DNA of 9,225 nt, taken from positions 1 to 9,225 of the forward strand of contig JAAEZV010000051.1 in NCBI GenBank assembly GCA_018222695.1, read 5' to 3'. Position numbers and translations under genes: made by a program. Of the stretch, positions 1 to 5,840 are shown in pieces (positions within the stretch are counted from its first letter, which is position 1; each line of letters begins with the position of its first letter). Under the pieces are notes generated by a model. The model was given only the letters and a program-made list of their open reading frames with translations. It did no database searches and was not told the DNA's origin. Source of the DNA: Gammaproteobacteria bacterium. GTDB taxonomy: Bacteria > Pseudomonadota > Gammaproteobacteria > Pseudomonadales > Halieaceae.

Positions 1-89
1 GGTAAACAGGCTGTCGCCTGCGATGCAGGCGGCCACTTTGGTGGAGCTACATCACTTTTTGTAGCGTCGATATTAAAGCGAGTAAACAG
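1..89 (+). other. Long structured spacer upstream of rpsK
   Basis: There is no S13 (rpsM) coding sequence here, although rpsM normally sits directly before rpsK. A TAA at 3-5 could be the rpsM stop, but too little is visible to say. Three short stem-loops follow one another: CGCCTGC/GCAGGCG (15-21 with 25-31, loop GAT), CCAC/GTGG (33-36 with 41-44) and GCTACA/TGTAGC (46-51 with 60-65, loop of 8). None is followed by a T-run, so they are not intrinsic terminators. They may act in mRNA processing or translational control inside the alpha operon; that role is inference. The stretch just before the rpsK ATG has only a weak Shine-Dalgarno (GCGAG, 78-82). Confidence 0.5.
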
Positions 90-479
90 ATGGCAAAAAA
101 CGCCAAGACAACTAAGCGAAAGATCACCAAGCAGGTGGTCGACGGTGTGGCGCACATTCACGCGTCCTTTAACAACACCATCATCACGATTACCGACCGT
201 CAGGGTAATACCCTGAGCTGGGCCACTGCGGGAGGCTCCGGCTTCCGTGGCTCACGCAAATCCACGCCGTTTGCTGCCCAGGTGGCGGCGGAGCGCGCGG
301 GTGAGGCAGCCAAGGAGTACGGCCTGCGGAATCTTGACGTCGAGGTGAAAGGACCCGGACCCGGCCGCGAATCTGCAGTGCGCGCACTGAACGGTTGCGG
401 CTACAAGATTACGAACATCACTGATGTGACACCGATTCCGCATAACGGTTGTCGCCCACCCAAAAAGCGTCGCGTGTAA
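90..479 (+). CDS. rpsK: 30S ribosomal protein S11
   Basis: S11 is a small-subunit protein of the 30S platform. It binds 16S rRNA and lies near the E site, where mRNA leaves the decoding region. The 129-residue product equals E. coli S11 in length and matches it almost throughout. Landmarks are [14 protein letters not shown] (residues 18-31), the [20 protein letters not shown] core, the [10 protein letters not shown] turn and the basic C-terminus ending PPKKRRV. Divergence is confined to the lysine-rich N-terminal tail. The ATG at 90 gives exactly the family length. The stop is followed 24 nt later by rpsD in the same direction, as in the standard rpsM-rpsK-rpsD-rpoA-rplQ order, so it is almost certainly cotranscribed. 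The antisense open frames across it are shadows. Confidence 0.98.
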   Translation: MAKNAKTTKRKITKQVVDGVAHIHASFNNTIITITDRQGNTLSWATAGGSGFRGSRKSTPFAAQVAAERAGEAAKEYGLRNLDVEVKGPGPGRESAVRALNGCGYKITNITDVTPIPHNGCRPPKKRRV

Positions 480-503
480 CGCGCGGCAGAGAGGACTTAG
501 CAA

Positions 504-1124
504 ATGGCTCGATATATTGGACCGAAGTGCAAGCTCTCCCGACGGGAGGGTACGGACCTACAACTCAAGAGTGGTGTGACTGCCTTTGATAAGAAGTGCA
601 AGTCAGAGACACCTCCCGGGCAGCATGGTGCGCGTCGCGGACGACTGTCTGACTACGGCGTGCAGCTACGCGAAAAGCAGAAAGTGCGCCGCATCTACGG
701 GGTGCTGGAGAAGCAGTTCCGCAATTACTACAAGGAAGCCGCGCGACTGAAAGGTGCTACGGGTGAGAACCTGCTGCAGCTGCTGGAAAGTCGGCTCGAT
801 AATGTGGTCTATCGCATGGGCTTTGGTTCAACGCGATCCGAGGCCCGTCAGCTGGTGGCGCATAAAGGCATATTGGTGAATGGGACGGTGGTCAATATCG
901 CGTCTTACCAAGTTCAACCAGGCGATGTTGTATCGGTTCGCGAAAAAGCCAAGAAACAACTTCGGGTGCAGTCTGCTCTGGCAATAGCCGAGCAGCGTGG
1001 GGAGCCCATTTGGGTAGAGGTAGATGCCAGCAAGCTGGAAGGGACCTTCAAGTCTCGTCCCGAGCGTCAGGATCTGCCCGGCGAAATTAACGAAAACCTG
1101 ATTGTGGAGCTGTATTCGAAGTAA
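504..1124 (+). CDS. rpsD: 30S ribosomal protein S4
   Basis: S4 is a primary 16S rRNA binder that nucleates assembly of the 30S body and helps set decoding accuracy with S5 and S12. The product has 206 residues, the same as E. coli S4, and is collinear with it from [16 protein letters not shown] to the C-terminal LIVELYSK. The S4 RNA-binding fold begins near residue 97 ([12 protein letters not shown]) and includes the [15 protein letters not shown] stretch. Only Cys9 and Cys32 occur in the N-terminal region, so it is the zinc-free form, not the four-cysteine form of some Gram-positives. A strong Shine-Dalgarno (AGAGAGGA, 488-495) lies 8 nt before the ATG. In E. coli, S4 represses translation of the alpha operon by binding a pseudoknot in the rpsM leader; the corresponding leader is outside this window. 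Confidence 0.98.
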   Translation: MARYIGPKCKLSRREGTDLQLKSGVTAFDKKCKSETPPGQHGARRGRLSDYGVQLREKQKVRRIYGVLEKQFRNYYKEAARLKGATGENLLQLLESRLDNVVYRMGFGSTRSEARQLVAHKGILVNGTVVNIASYQVQPGDVVSVREKAKKQLRVQSALAIAEQRGEPIWVEVDASKLEGTFKSRPERQDLPGEINENLIVELYSK

Positions 1125-1176
1125 GGCTTCGGATTCAACCCGGTTACGCAATCCCTAAAATCATCGAAGGTGTTTT

Positions 1177-2181
1177 ATGCAAAATTCGGTCACTGAGTTT
1201 CTGACACCCCGCGTCATCAAAGTTGATGAGGCTTCCAATACCCGTGCGACGGTTACCCTTGAGCCCCTCGAGCGAGGCTTTGGTCACACGCTGGGTAACG
1301 CCTTGCGTCGTATCCTGCTGTCCTCCATGCCTGGTTGCGCCGTTACCGAAGTTGAGATCGATGGTGTCGAGCACGAGTACTCTGCCATCGAAGGTGTGCA
1401 GGAAGACGTCATCGAGATCCTGCTTAACCTCAAAGGCGTGGCTTTGTCTCTAAATGGCAAGGACTCAGCGCAACTGACGCTGTCTGCACAGGGACCCTGC
1501 ACGGTCACTGCTGCCGATATTCAGGTCGATCACGATGTCGAGATCTCTAACCCTGATCACGTGATTTGCACGGTGACGGACAAGACGCCGCTGTCGATTC
1601 GACTCATGGTTCAGCGCGGTCGCGGTTACTCACCGGCCGACGCACGTGAAAATCCTGAAGAGGAAACGCGGTCCATTGGCCGTTTGCCGCTGGACGCCTC
1701 GTTTTCTCCGATTCGTCGCGTGAGTTATGTGGTGGATTCAGCGCGGGTCGAGCAGCGCACTGACCTCGACAAGCTGATTATTGATCTCGAGACCAATGGC
1801 ACTCTGGATCCAGAAGAGGCGATCCGTCGCGCGGCCACCATTCTGCAGCAGCAGCTGGCCGTGTTTGTGGACCTCGAGGGCGAAGCTCAGGCGGCTGCGA
1901 CTGAGGCCGCCGAGGAAGTGGATCCGATCCTGCTTCGACCGGTCGACGATCTGGAGCTGACCGTTCGCTCAGCCAACTGCCTCAAGGCAGAAAACATTTA
2001 TTACATCGGCGATCTGGTGCAGCGCACCGAGGTCGAGCTGCTCAAGACCCCGAATCTGGGCAAGAAGTCGCTGACCGAAATCAAGGACGTGCTCGCCTCA
2101 CGCGGCCTGTCACTGGGCATGCGCCTCGAAGCCTGGCCGCCGGCCAGTCTGAAGAACGACGAGCGCCTGTTGAGCGTCTGA
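1177..2181 (+). CDS. rpoA: DNA-directed RNA polymerase subunit alpha
   Basis: The alpha subunit dimerises to start polymerase assembly, and its C-terminal domain contacts UP-element DNA and activators. The product is 334 residues (E. coli 329). The N-terminal domain has the assembly signature [18 protein letters not shown] (residues 33-50), with Arg45 conserved in the same numbering. An Ala/Glu-rich linker runs near residues 233-247. The C-terminal domain starts at [20 protein letters not shown] and keeps the DNA-contacting RSANCLKAE helix; Arg264 corresponds to E. coli Arg265. The [19 protein letters not shown] segment is also intact. About ten extra residues ([10 protein letters not shown]) follow the usual WPPAS end. 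The start is supported by GAAGG at 1166-1170, 6 nt before the ATG. Tandem TGA-TAA stops close the gene. It lies 52 nt after rpsD and 50 nt before rplQ, in one operon. Confidence 0.99.
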   Translation: MQNSVTEFLTPRVIKVDEASNTRATVTLEPLERGFGHTLGNALRRILLSSMPGCAVTEVEIDGVEHEYSAIEGVQEDVIEILLNLKGVALSLNGKDSAQLTLSAQGPCTVTAADIQVDHDVEISNPDHVICTVTDKTPLSIRLMVQRGRGYSPADARENPEEETRSIGRLPLDASFSPIRRVSYVVDSARVEQRTDLDKLIIDLETNGTLDPEEAIRRAATILQQQLAVFVDLEGEAQAAATEAAEEVDPILLRPVDDLELTVRSANCLKAENIYYIGDLVQRTEVELLKTPNLGKKSLTEIKDVLASRGLSLGMRLEAWPPASLKNDERLLSV

Positions 2182-2192
2182 TAAGGAATAAC

Positions 2193-2209
2193 GCCCGGTA
2201 AGGCCGGGC
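2193..2209 (+). other. Stem-loop between rpoA and rplQ
   Basis: A perfect 6-bp GC-only stem (GCCCGG 2193-2198 with CCGGGC 2204-2209) closes a 5-nt loop in the 50-nt gap between rpoA and rplQ. It is not followed by a T-run (ATCATTT comes next), so it is unlikely to end transcription. It could stabilise the upstream mRNA end, mark a processing site or modulate rplQ translation, since it lies 8 nt before the rplQ Shine-Dalgarno (GGAAGGA, 2217-2223). The arms resemble the terminator arms further right in the window (GCCCGGC/GCCGGGC). The structure is read directly; the function is not known. Confidence 0.5.
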
Positions 2210-2231
2210 ATCATTTGGAAGGAATAGAGTC

Positions 2232-2639
2232 ATGCGTCATCGCCATAGCGGACGACAACTGAATCGCAACAGCTCTCACCGGAAAGCCATGTTTCGCAAC
2301 ATGACGGTGTCTCTGGTGGAGCACGAGCTGATCAAGACGACCTTGCCCAAGGCAAAAGAGCTTCGCAGCTATGCCGAGCCGCTCATTACGCTGGCCAAAA
2401 AGGACAGCGTTGCCAATCGGCGTCTGGCGTTTGACCGCACGCGCTCCAAGGCCGCGGTGGGCAAGCTGTTTGAGGAGTTGGGTCCCCGATACCAGGAGCG
2501 ACCGGGTGGCTATATTCGCATCCTCAAGTGTGGCTTCCGTACTGGTGACAAGGCGCCGATGGCGTTTGTGGAGCTGGTGGACCGACCTCAGCCCGAAATT
2601 GAAGACGACGAGGTGGTAGAAGAGTCCGCTGAGGACTGA
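2232..2639 (+). CDS. rplQ: 50S ribosomal protein L17
   Basis: L17 is a large-subunit protein bound to 23S rRNA close to the nascent-peptide tunnel exit. The product has 135 residues (E. coli 127). The first ~115 follow the family: [20 protein letters not shown] at the N-terminus, then [46 protein letters not shown] and AFVELVDR. It then ends in a longer acidic tail ([14 protein letters not shown]) in place of the short Ala/Glu tail of E. coli. AAGGA at 2219-2223, 8 nt before the ATG, supports the start. It is the last gene of the alpha operon; a strong terminator begins 17 nt after its stop. Identification is very secure. Confidence 0.98.
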   Translation: MRHRHSGRQLNRNSSHRKAMFRNMTVSLVEHELIKTTLPKAKELRSYAEPLITLAKKDSVANRRLAFDRTRSKAAVGKLFEELGPRYQERPGGYIRILKCGFRTGDKAPMAFVELVDRPQPEIEDDEVVEESAED

Positions 2640-2655
2640 TTCGACTTGCTCGATG

Positions 2656-2690
2656 AGCCCTCGCCGGCGCGCCCGCGGGGGCTTTTTTTT
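2656..2690 (+). terminator. Rho-independent terminator of the alpha operon
   Basis: A 9-bp GC-rich stem with one G-T pair is formed by AGCCCTCGC (2656-2664) and GCGGGGGCT (2675-2683), with a 10-nt loop. It runs straight into eight T residues (2683-2690). It stands 17 nt after the rplQ stop and separates the ribosomal operon from the receptor genes. Confidence 0.93.
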
Positions 2691-2970
2691 GCCCGTTGAA
2701 TAGCGTTTTGGCGGTTCGCTGATACCGGGATGTCATCCAGATCCATGAGGCACCTGTGACGTTGAGTGAGGCGCATTTTCCTCGATTGGTGATATGACCA
2801 GCGTTTGACTAAATGCTCGATTTAAGTGAGCTAAATCATGCAGTTAATGATGGTGGAGGGTGCCTTGCAGTCAGTCGCTAACACCGGTAACGTACGTTAG
2901 CCAAAAAGAAACAGGGCGCGAGTCCCTGTCAGCGTTAATACGACAACAATCCATGAGAGAACCACTACCT
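2691..2970 (+). promoter_or_regulatory. Upstream region of the first receptor gene, with inverted repeats
   Basis: This 280-bp interval between the alpha-operon terminator and the receptor ATG holds no convincing gene. It should contain the receptor promoter. A TTGACT hexamer (2805-2810) could be a -35 element, but I find no good -10 at 16-18 bp; the nearest AT-rich hexamer, CTAAAT (2831-2836), is 20 bp away. Three dyads are visible. They are GGATG-T-CATCC (2728-2738), GATTTA/TAAATC with a 7-nt spacer (2819-2837), and ATCAT/ATGAT with a 7-nt spacer (2835-2851). The last two overlap. Their position just downstream of the TTGACT would suit repressor operators, but no regulator is identified. 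Confidence 0.4.
2819..2851. repeat. Two overlapping inverted repeats, possible operator
   Basis: GATTTA (2819-2824) is matched by TAAATC (2832-2837). Overlapping its right arm, ATCAT (2835-2839) is matched by ATGAT (2847-2851). Both have a 7-nt spacer. The first dyad has the 19-bp length and GAT...ATC ends of a Fur box but agrees with the E. coli Fur consensus at only about 9 of 19 positions by hand count, so a Fur assignment is not supported. The dyad symmetry and its place upstream of a TonB-dependent receptor gene make an operator plausible. Confidence 0.4.
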
Positions 2971-5553
2971 ATGAAGCGATCACGCAATAAGCTGTATCAA
3001 TTCGTGGCTGCGGCCTGCCTGCCCATCAGTTTGACGGCACAAGCGCAGCTGGAAGAAGTCATTGTGACGGCGCAGAAGCGCGCTGAGAGCCTGCAAGACG
3101 TACCGATTTCCATCAGTACGGTGAGCGGCGAGAAGATCCAAGACAACACCATCTTGAACTTTGCTGCGCTGGCTGATTTCGTACCCAGCCTGCACATTGC
3201 CGATGCGCCGGTGAATACCAACATCTATATGCGCGGTATCGGCTCGGGTAATAACCGCGGCTTTGAGCAGTCGGTGGGTATGTACCTCGATGGCGTTTAT
3301 CTCGGCCGCGGCCGACAGTATCGCTCTGCGCTGCTGGATATCGAACGTGTCGAGGTGCTCCGCGGACCGCAGGGTACGCTGTTCGGTAAGAACACCGTAG
3401 CGGGCGCGATCAACATCACCAGTGCCTCTCCCGTTATCGGTGAGGGCGCCTCGGGTGAGATCAACGTCTCCATCGAGGAAAATGGTGGCAGCATCGCTGA
3501 AGGCTTTATTCAGGGTGGTGGCGAGACGTTTGCCGCGCGTGTTGCGCTGCGTAGTCGGGAGACAGATGGCTACGTTTACAATGCCTTCCTCGAGCAGGAT
3601 GAGGGCGCGCTTGAAGAGTTTGGTGGCCGCCTCACATTGCTGTGGGAGCCCAGCGACACCTTCTCTGCCAACTTCAAATACACCTATATGGAACGCGATC
3701 GTGACGGTGCGGCGAGTGCCACCTGGCGCTACCTGAGCCCCGCTGAGCGTAACGCACAGGTGCCGAATCGCAGTGCCTTTGCTGACACCGCTTATAACAT
3801 CATGGATGTCTTCTTCCCCGATTTCCCCGGGATTGCAGGTAAGGAATTCACCACCTACAAAGACAACAACTACGGTCAAAGCAAAGACGACGGCTTCGGC
3901 ATTGGCCTTAAGCCCGAGAACAGTGAAGACGAGATCGAGAACTTCTCGTTGACGCTGACCTGGGAGCTGGGTGGCGGCACGCTGACCTCGGTCACCGGCT
4001 TTGCGGGCTATGAGTACTTCGACGACGTCGACGTGGATTGGTTACCACTTCAGTTCATTGACCGCTCAGACGTGCACGACTTCGAGCAGTTCAGTCAGGA
4101 AATCCGCTGGGCTGCCGATATCGGTGACCGCTTCACTTATACGGTGGGCGGGTATATCGATCAGAACGAACTCGACATGCAGGGCCAGGTCGTGATCGAT
4201 ACGAACTTTGACGGCCTGTTCCCGGAGTTCCTTGCGCTTGCGAATGGCCTGCCTCCGGAGGCCGCTGCGGCGATGCCCCAGAACCTGATCACGGCACTGA
4301 CCGCAGACAGTCCGCTCAATGGCATTCCGGGTTATGGCGTTTACACACCCAACCAGGTAACGCGTAACCACGCGTTTAATCAGGAAACCGACTCCTGGGC
4401 ATTGTTTGCGCAAGGCACCTATGACCTCACCAATGCATTGCGTCTGACAGTCGGCGTGCGCTACACCGAGGAAGAGAAGGACGCCATCAGTGATCAGAAG
4501 CTGGGCGACAGCCTCTGTGGCATGACAGGTAACCTCGAAGGCGGTGTCATGGGTCAGTGTGCGGCCTATAACAACTGGCTCGCGGTGGTGCAGGCTTCCA
4601 GCTTTAACACCTATAACAAGTACTGGACGGGTAGCCGTAAAACCGATGACTTTTCACCGTCGGTGAATCTGCAGTGGGACGTCAGCGACAACACCATGCT
4701 CTACGTTACCTACTCAGAGGGCTTTAAGTCTGGCGGTTACAGTGCTGCAGACGATGGCAACCCCGGTAACTTGCCGGTAGGTGTGCCACCCATCCCGCCC
4801 GTCGTCGACAACGGCTTTCAGGCTAACAGCTTCGTCTCGACTGTCCCGAATGAGGACTTCGAGTTTGACGATGAGTCTGTGGAGTCGATTGAGATCGGTG
4901 GTAAGCACGAGTTCATGGATGGCCGTATGCGCCTGAACTGGGCCGCGTTTTACTCAGAGTACGACAACCTCCAGACCACCATCTTCAAGGGCGTCGGCTT
5001 CTCGGTGAAGAACGCTGCGTCATCTGAAGTAGAAGGGGTTGAGGTCGACTGGTTGTTCCAGATGACCGACGCAATCCGTGTGGGCGTGAATGCCGCTTAC
5101 TTGGATGCCACTTATGGCGACTTCGGAGACGGTCCTTGTGATGCGATCGCTCTGGATGCTGACCCTGCTTGTGGTACGCCAGCGGGCGCGACCAGTAACG
5201 ACCTGACGGGCAACCGCACGCTGTATGCCTCTGAGTGGAGTGGTAACGCGTTCATCGATGTCCGGTTCCCCATGGGCAATCTCGAGTGGTTTGGCGGTAT
5301 CGACGTGAACTACCGTAGCGAGTTCGACTCAGCCGGTGATGCAGACCCCTATGACGTGATTGATTCCTACACCAAGGTCAATGCGCGTATCGGTGTCAGC
5401 GCCGACAGATGGGAGATCATGGCTTATGGTCGTAACATCACCGACGAGGCGGCGTTGCAGCAGAGCTTTGACACCCCGGTACTGGCAGGTAGCCACACCT
5501 TTTACATGGACGAAGGTGCGGTGTTTGGCGTACGAGGAACCTTCAAGTTCTGA
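2971..5553 (+). CDS. TonB-dependent outer-membrane receptor (860 aa)
   Basis: This is an outer-membrane active transporter that binds a scarce ligand and imports it to the periplasm using energy passed by TonB-ExbB-ExbD. The order is: signal peptide (residues 1-25, cleavage after AQA); TonB box LEEVIVTA (27-34); plug domain to about residue 155, with RGIGSG at 88-93 and LRGPQGTLFGKNT at 130-142; then a long beta-barrel ending in Phe860 (GVRGTFKF), the usual outer-membrane assembly signal. The barrel keeps YVTYSEGFKSGGY-type strands. Cys516/Cys530 and Cys723/Cys734 are close pairs that could form loop disulfides. I chose the ATG at 2971, with GAGAGA 10 nt upstream at 2955-2960. The frame is open back to a GTG at 2860, but that would bury the signal peptide behind 37 residues. 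The substrate is unknown; siderophore, cofactor, glycan or lipid are all possible in this family. Confidence 0.95.
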   Translation: MKRSRNKLYQFVAAACLPISLTAQAQLEEVIVTAQKRAESLQDVPISISTVSGEKIQDNTILNFAALADFVPSLHIADAPVNTNIYMRGIGSGNNRGFEQSVGMYLDGVYLGRGRQYRSALLDIERVEVLRGPQGTLFGKNTVAGAINITSASPVIGEGASGEINVSIEENGGSIAEGFIQGGGETFAARVALRSRETDGYVYNAFLEQDEGALEEFGGRLTLLWEPSDTFSANFKYTYMERDRDGAASATWRYLSPAERNAQVPNRSAFADTAYNIMDVFFPDFPGIAGKEFTTYKDNNYGQSKDDGFGIGLKPENSEDEIENFSLTLTWELGGGTLTSVTGFAGYEYFDDVDVDWLPLQFIDRSDVHDFEQFSQEIRWAADIGDRFTYTVGGYIDQNELDMQGQVVIDTNFDGLFPEFLALANGLPPEAAAAMPQNLITALTADSPLNGIPGYGVYTPNQVTRNHAFNQETDSWALFAQGTYDLTNALRLTVGVRYTEEEKDAISDQKLGDSLCGMTGNLEGGVMGQCAAYNNWLAVVQASSFNTYNKYWTGSRKTDDFSPSVNLQWDVSDNTMLYVTYSEGFKSGGYSAADDGNPGNLPVGVPPIPPVVDNGFQANSFVSTVPNEDFEFDDESVESIEIGGKHEFMDGRMRLNWAAFYSEYDNLQTTIFKGVGFSVKNAASSEVEGVEVDWLFQMTDAIRVGVNAAYLDATYGDFGDGPCDAIALDADPACGTPAGATSNDLTGNRTLYASEWSGNAFIDVRFPMGNLEWFGGIDVNYRSEFDSAGDADPYDVIDSYTKVNARIGVSADRWEIMAYGRNITDEAALQQSFDTPVLAGSHTFYMDEGAVFGVRGTFKF

Positions 5554-5580
5554 TATCGCGCGCGCTACAACGCAAAACTG

Positions 5581-5611
5581 AAAAAGCCCGGCAAACGCCG
5601 GGCTTTTTTTT
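5581..5611 (+). terminator. Rho-independent terminator after the first receptor gene
   Basis: Arms GCCCGGC (5586-5592) and GCCGGGC (5597-5603) form a perfect 7-bp stem with an AAAC loop. It extends to 12 bp by pairing A5 (5581-5585) with the first five of eight T residues (5604-5611). It begins 27 nt after the stop. The A-run on the left also gives a U-run on the opposite strand, so it could work in both directions. Confidence 0.95.
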
Positions 5612-5643
5612 GCCTCAAACTCGCGGAGTGCGCCGTAAAAATA

Positions 5644-5741
5644 GCTTTGTCTTCTGGCTCCAGACCTAAGGCATAGCAAAGCCCGTCGTGGATGTGGCGA
5701 AAAGCACGCTCCCTTGCTAAAGCGTGCGGCTGGAACCAGAA
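5644..5741. repeat. Nested inverted repeats upstream of the second receptor gene
   Basis: Several dyads lie in the 229-bp gap between the receptor genes. GCTTTG (5644-5649) pairs with CAAAGC (5677-5682) and encloses TCTGG/CCAGA (5653-5657 with 5660-5664). GCACGCT (5704-5710) pairs with AGCGTGC (5721-5727) over a 10-nt loop. TTCTGGCTCCAG (5652-5663) is also complementary at 11 of 12 positions to CTGGAACCAGAA (5730-5741), which encloses the second hairpin. At DNA level this gives two copies of the palindrome CTGGNNCCAG (5654-5663 and 5730-5739), with centres 76 bp apart. The pattern could be a paired operator, or an RNA able to switch between two folds if transcription starts upstream. No regulator or ligand can be named. 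Confidence 0.45.
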
Positions 5742-5746
5742 AATCG

Positions 5747-5777
5747 TTGCTTATTCGTTACAGAGTGATACTTTAAT
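5747..5777 (+). promoter_or_regulatory. Possible sigma-70-type promoter for the second receptor gene
   Basis: TTGCTT (5747-5752) and TTTAAT (5772-5777) resemble -35 and -10 hexamers; the second matches TATAAT at five of six positions. The 19-bp spacer is longer than ideal. If used, transcription would start near 5784 and leave a leader of about 57 nt before the ATG, and the dyads at 5644-5741 would lie upstream of the promoter as DNA sites. This is a weak visual match only. Confidence 0.28.
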
Positions 5778-5840
5778 GCAACACCGACTGTAACTGTCTG
5801 GTTCAGCTGTATCGACCCATTTCAAGAAGAGGTTGAAGCT

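Noticed and set aside
1..89. Open reading frame through the left edge in frame 1
   Set aside because: It runs on out of frame into rpsK, does not resemble the S13 C-terminus, and looks like chance openness.
2819..2837. Fur box
   Set aside because: The dyad has the right length and outer bases but only about 9 of 19 matches to the E. coli consensus.
2860..2970. Upstream GTG start that would lengthen the first receptor to 897 residues
   Set aside because: The added residues are polar and would precede a normal Sec signal peptide. The ATG at 2971 puts the signal peptide at the N-terminus and matches the register of the second receptor.
3001..3030. Possible lipoprotein signal at Cys16 of the first receptor
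   Set aside because: The residues before Cys16 are AAA, not a proper lipobox, and a good AQA cleavage site precedes the TonB box.
2980..3879. 299-codon open frame on the - strand inside the first receptor gene
   Set aside because: It lies fully antisense to a clear receptor coding sequence, has no recognisable motif or ribosome site, and is explained by codon bias of the real gene.
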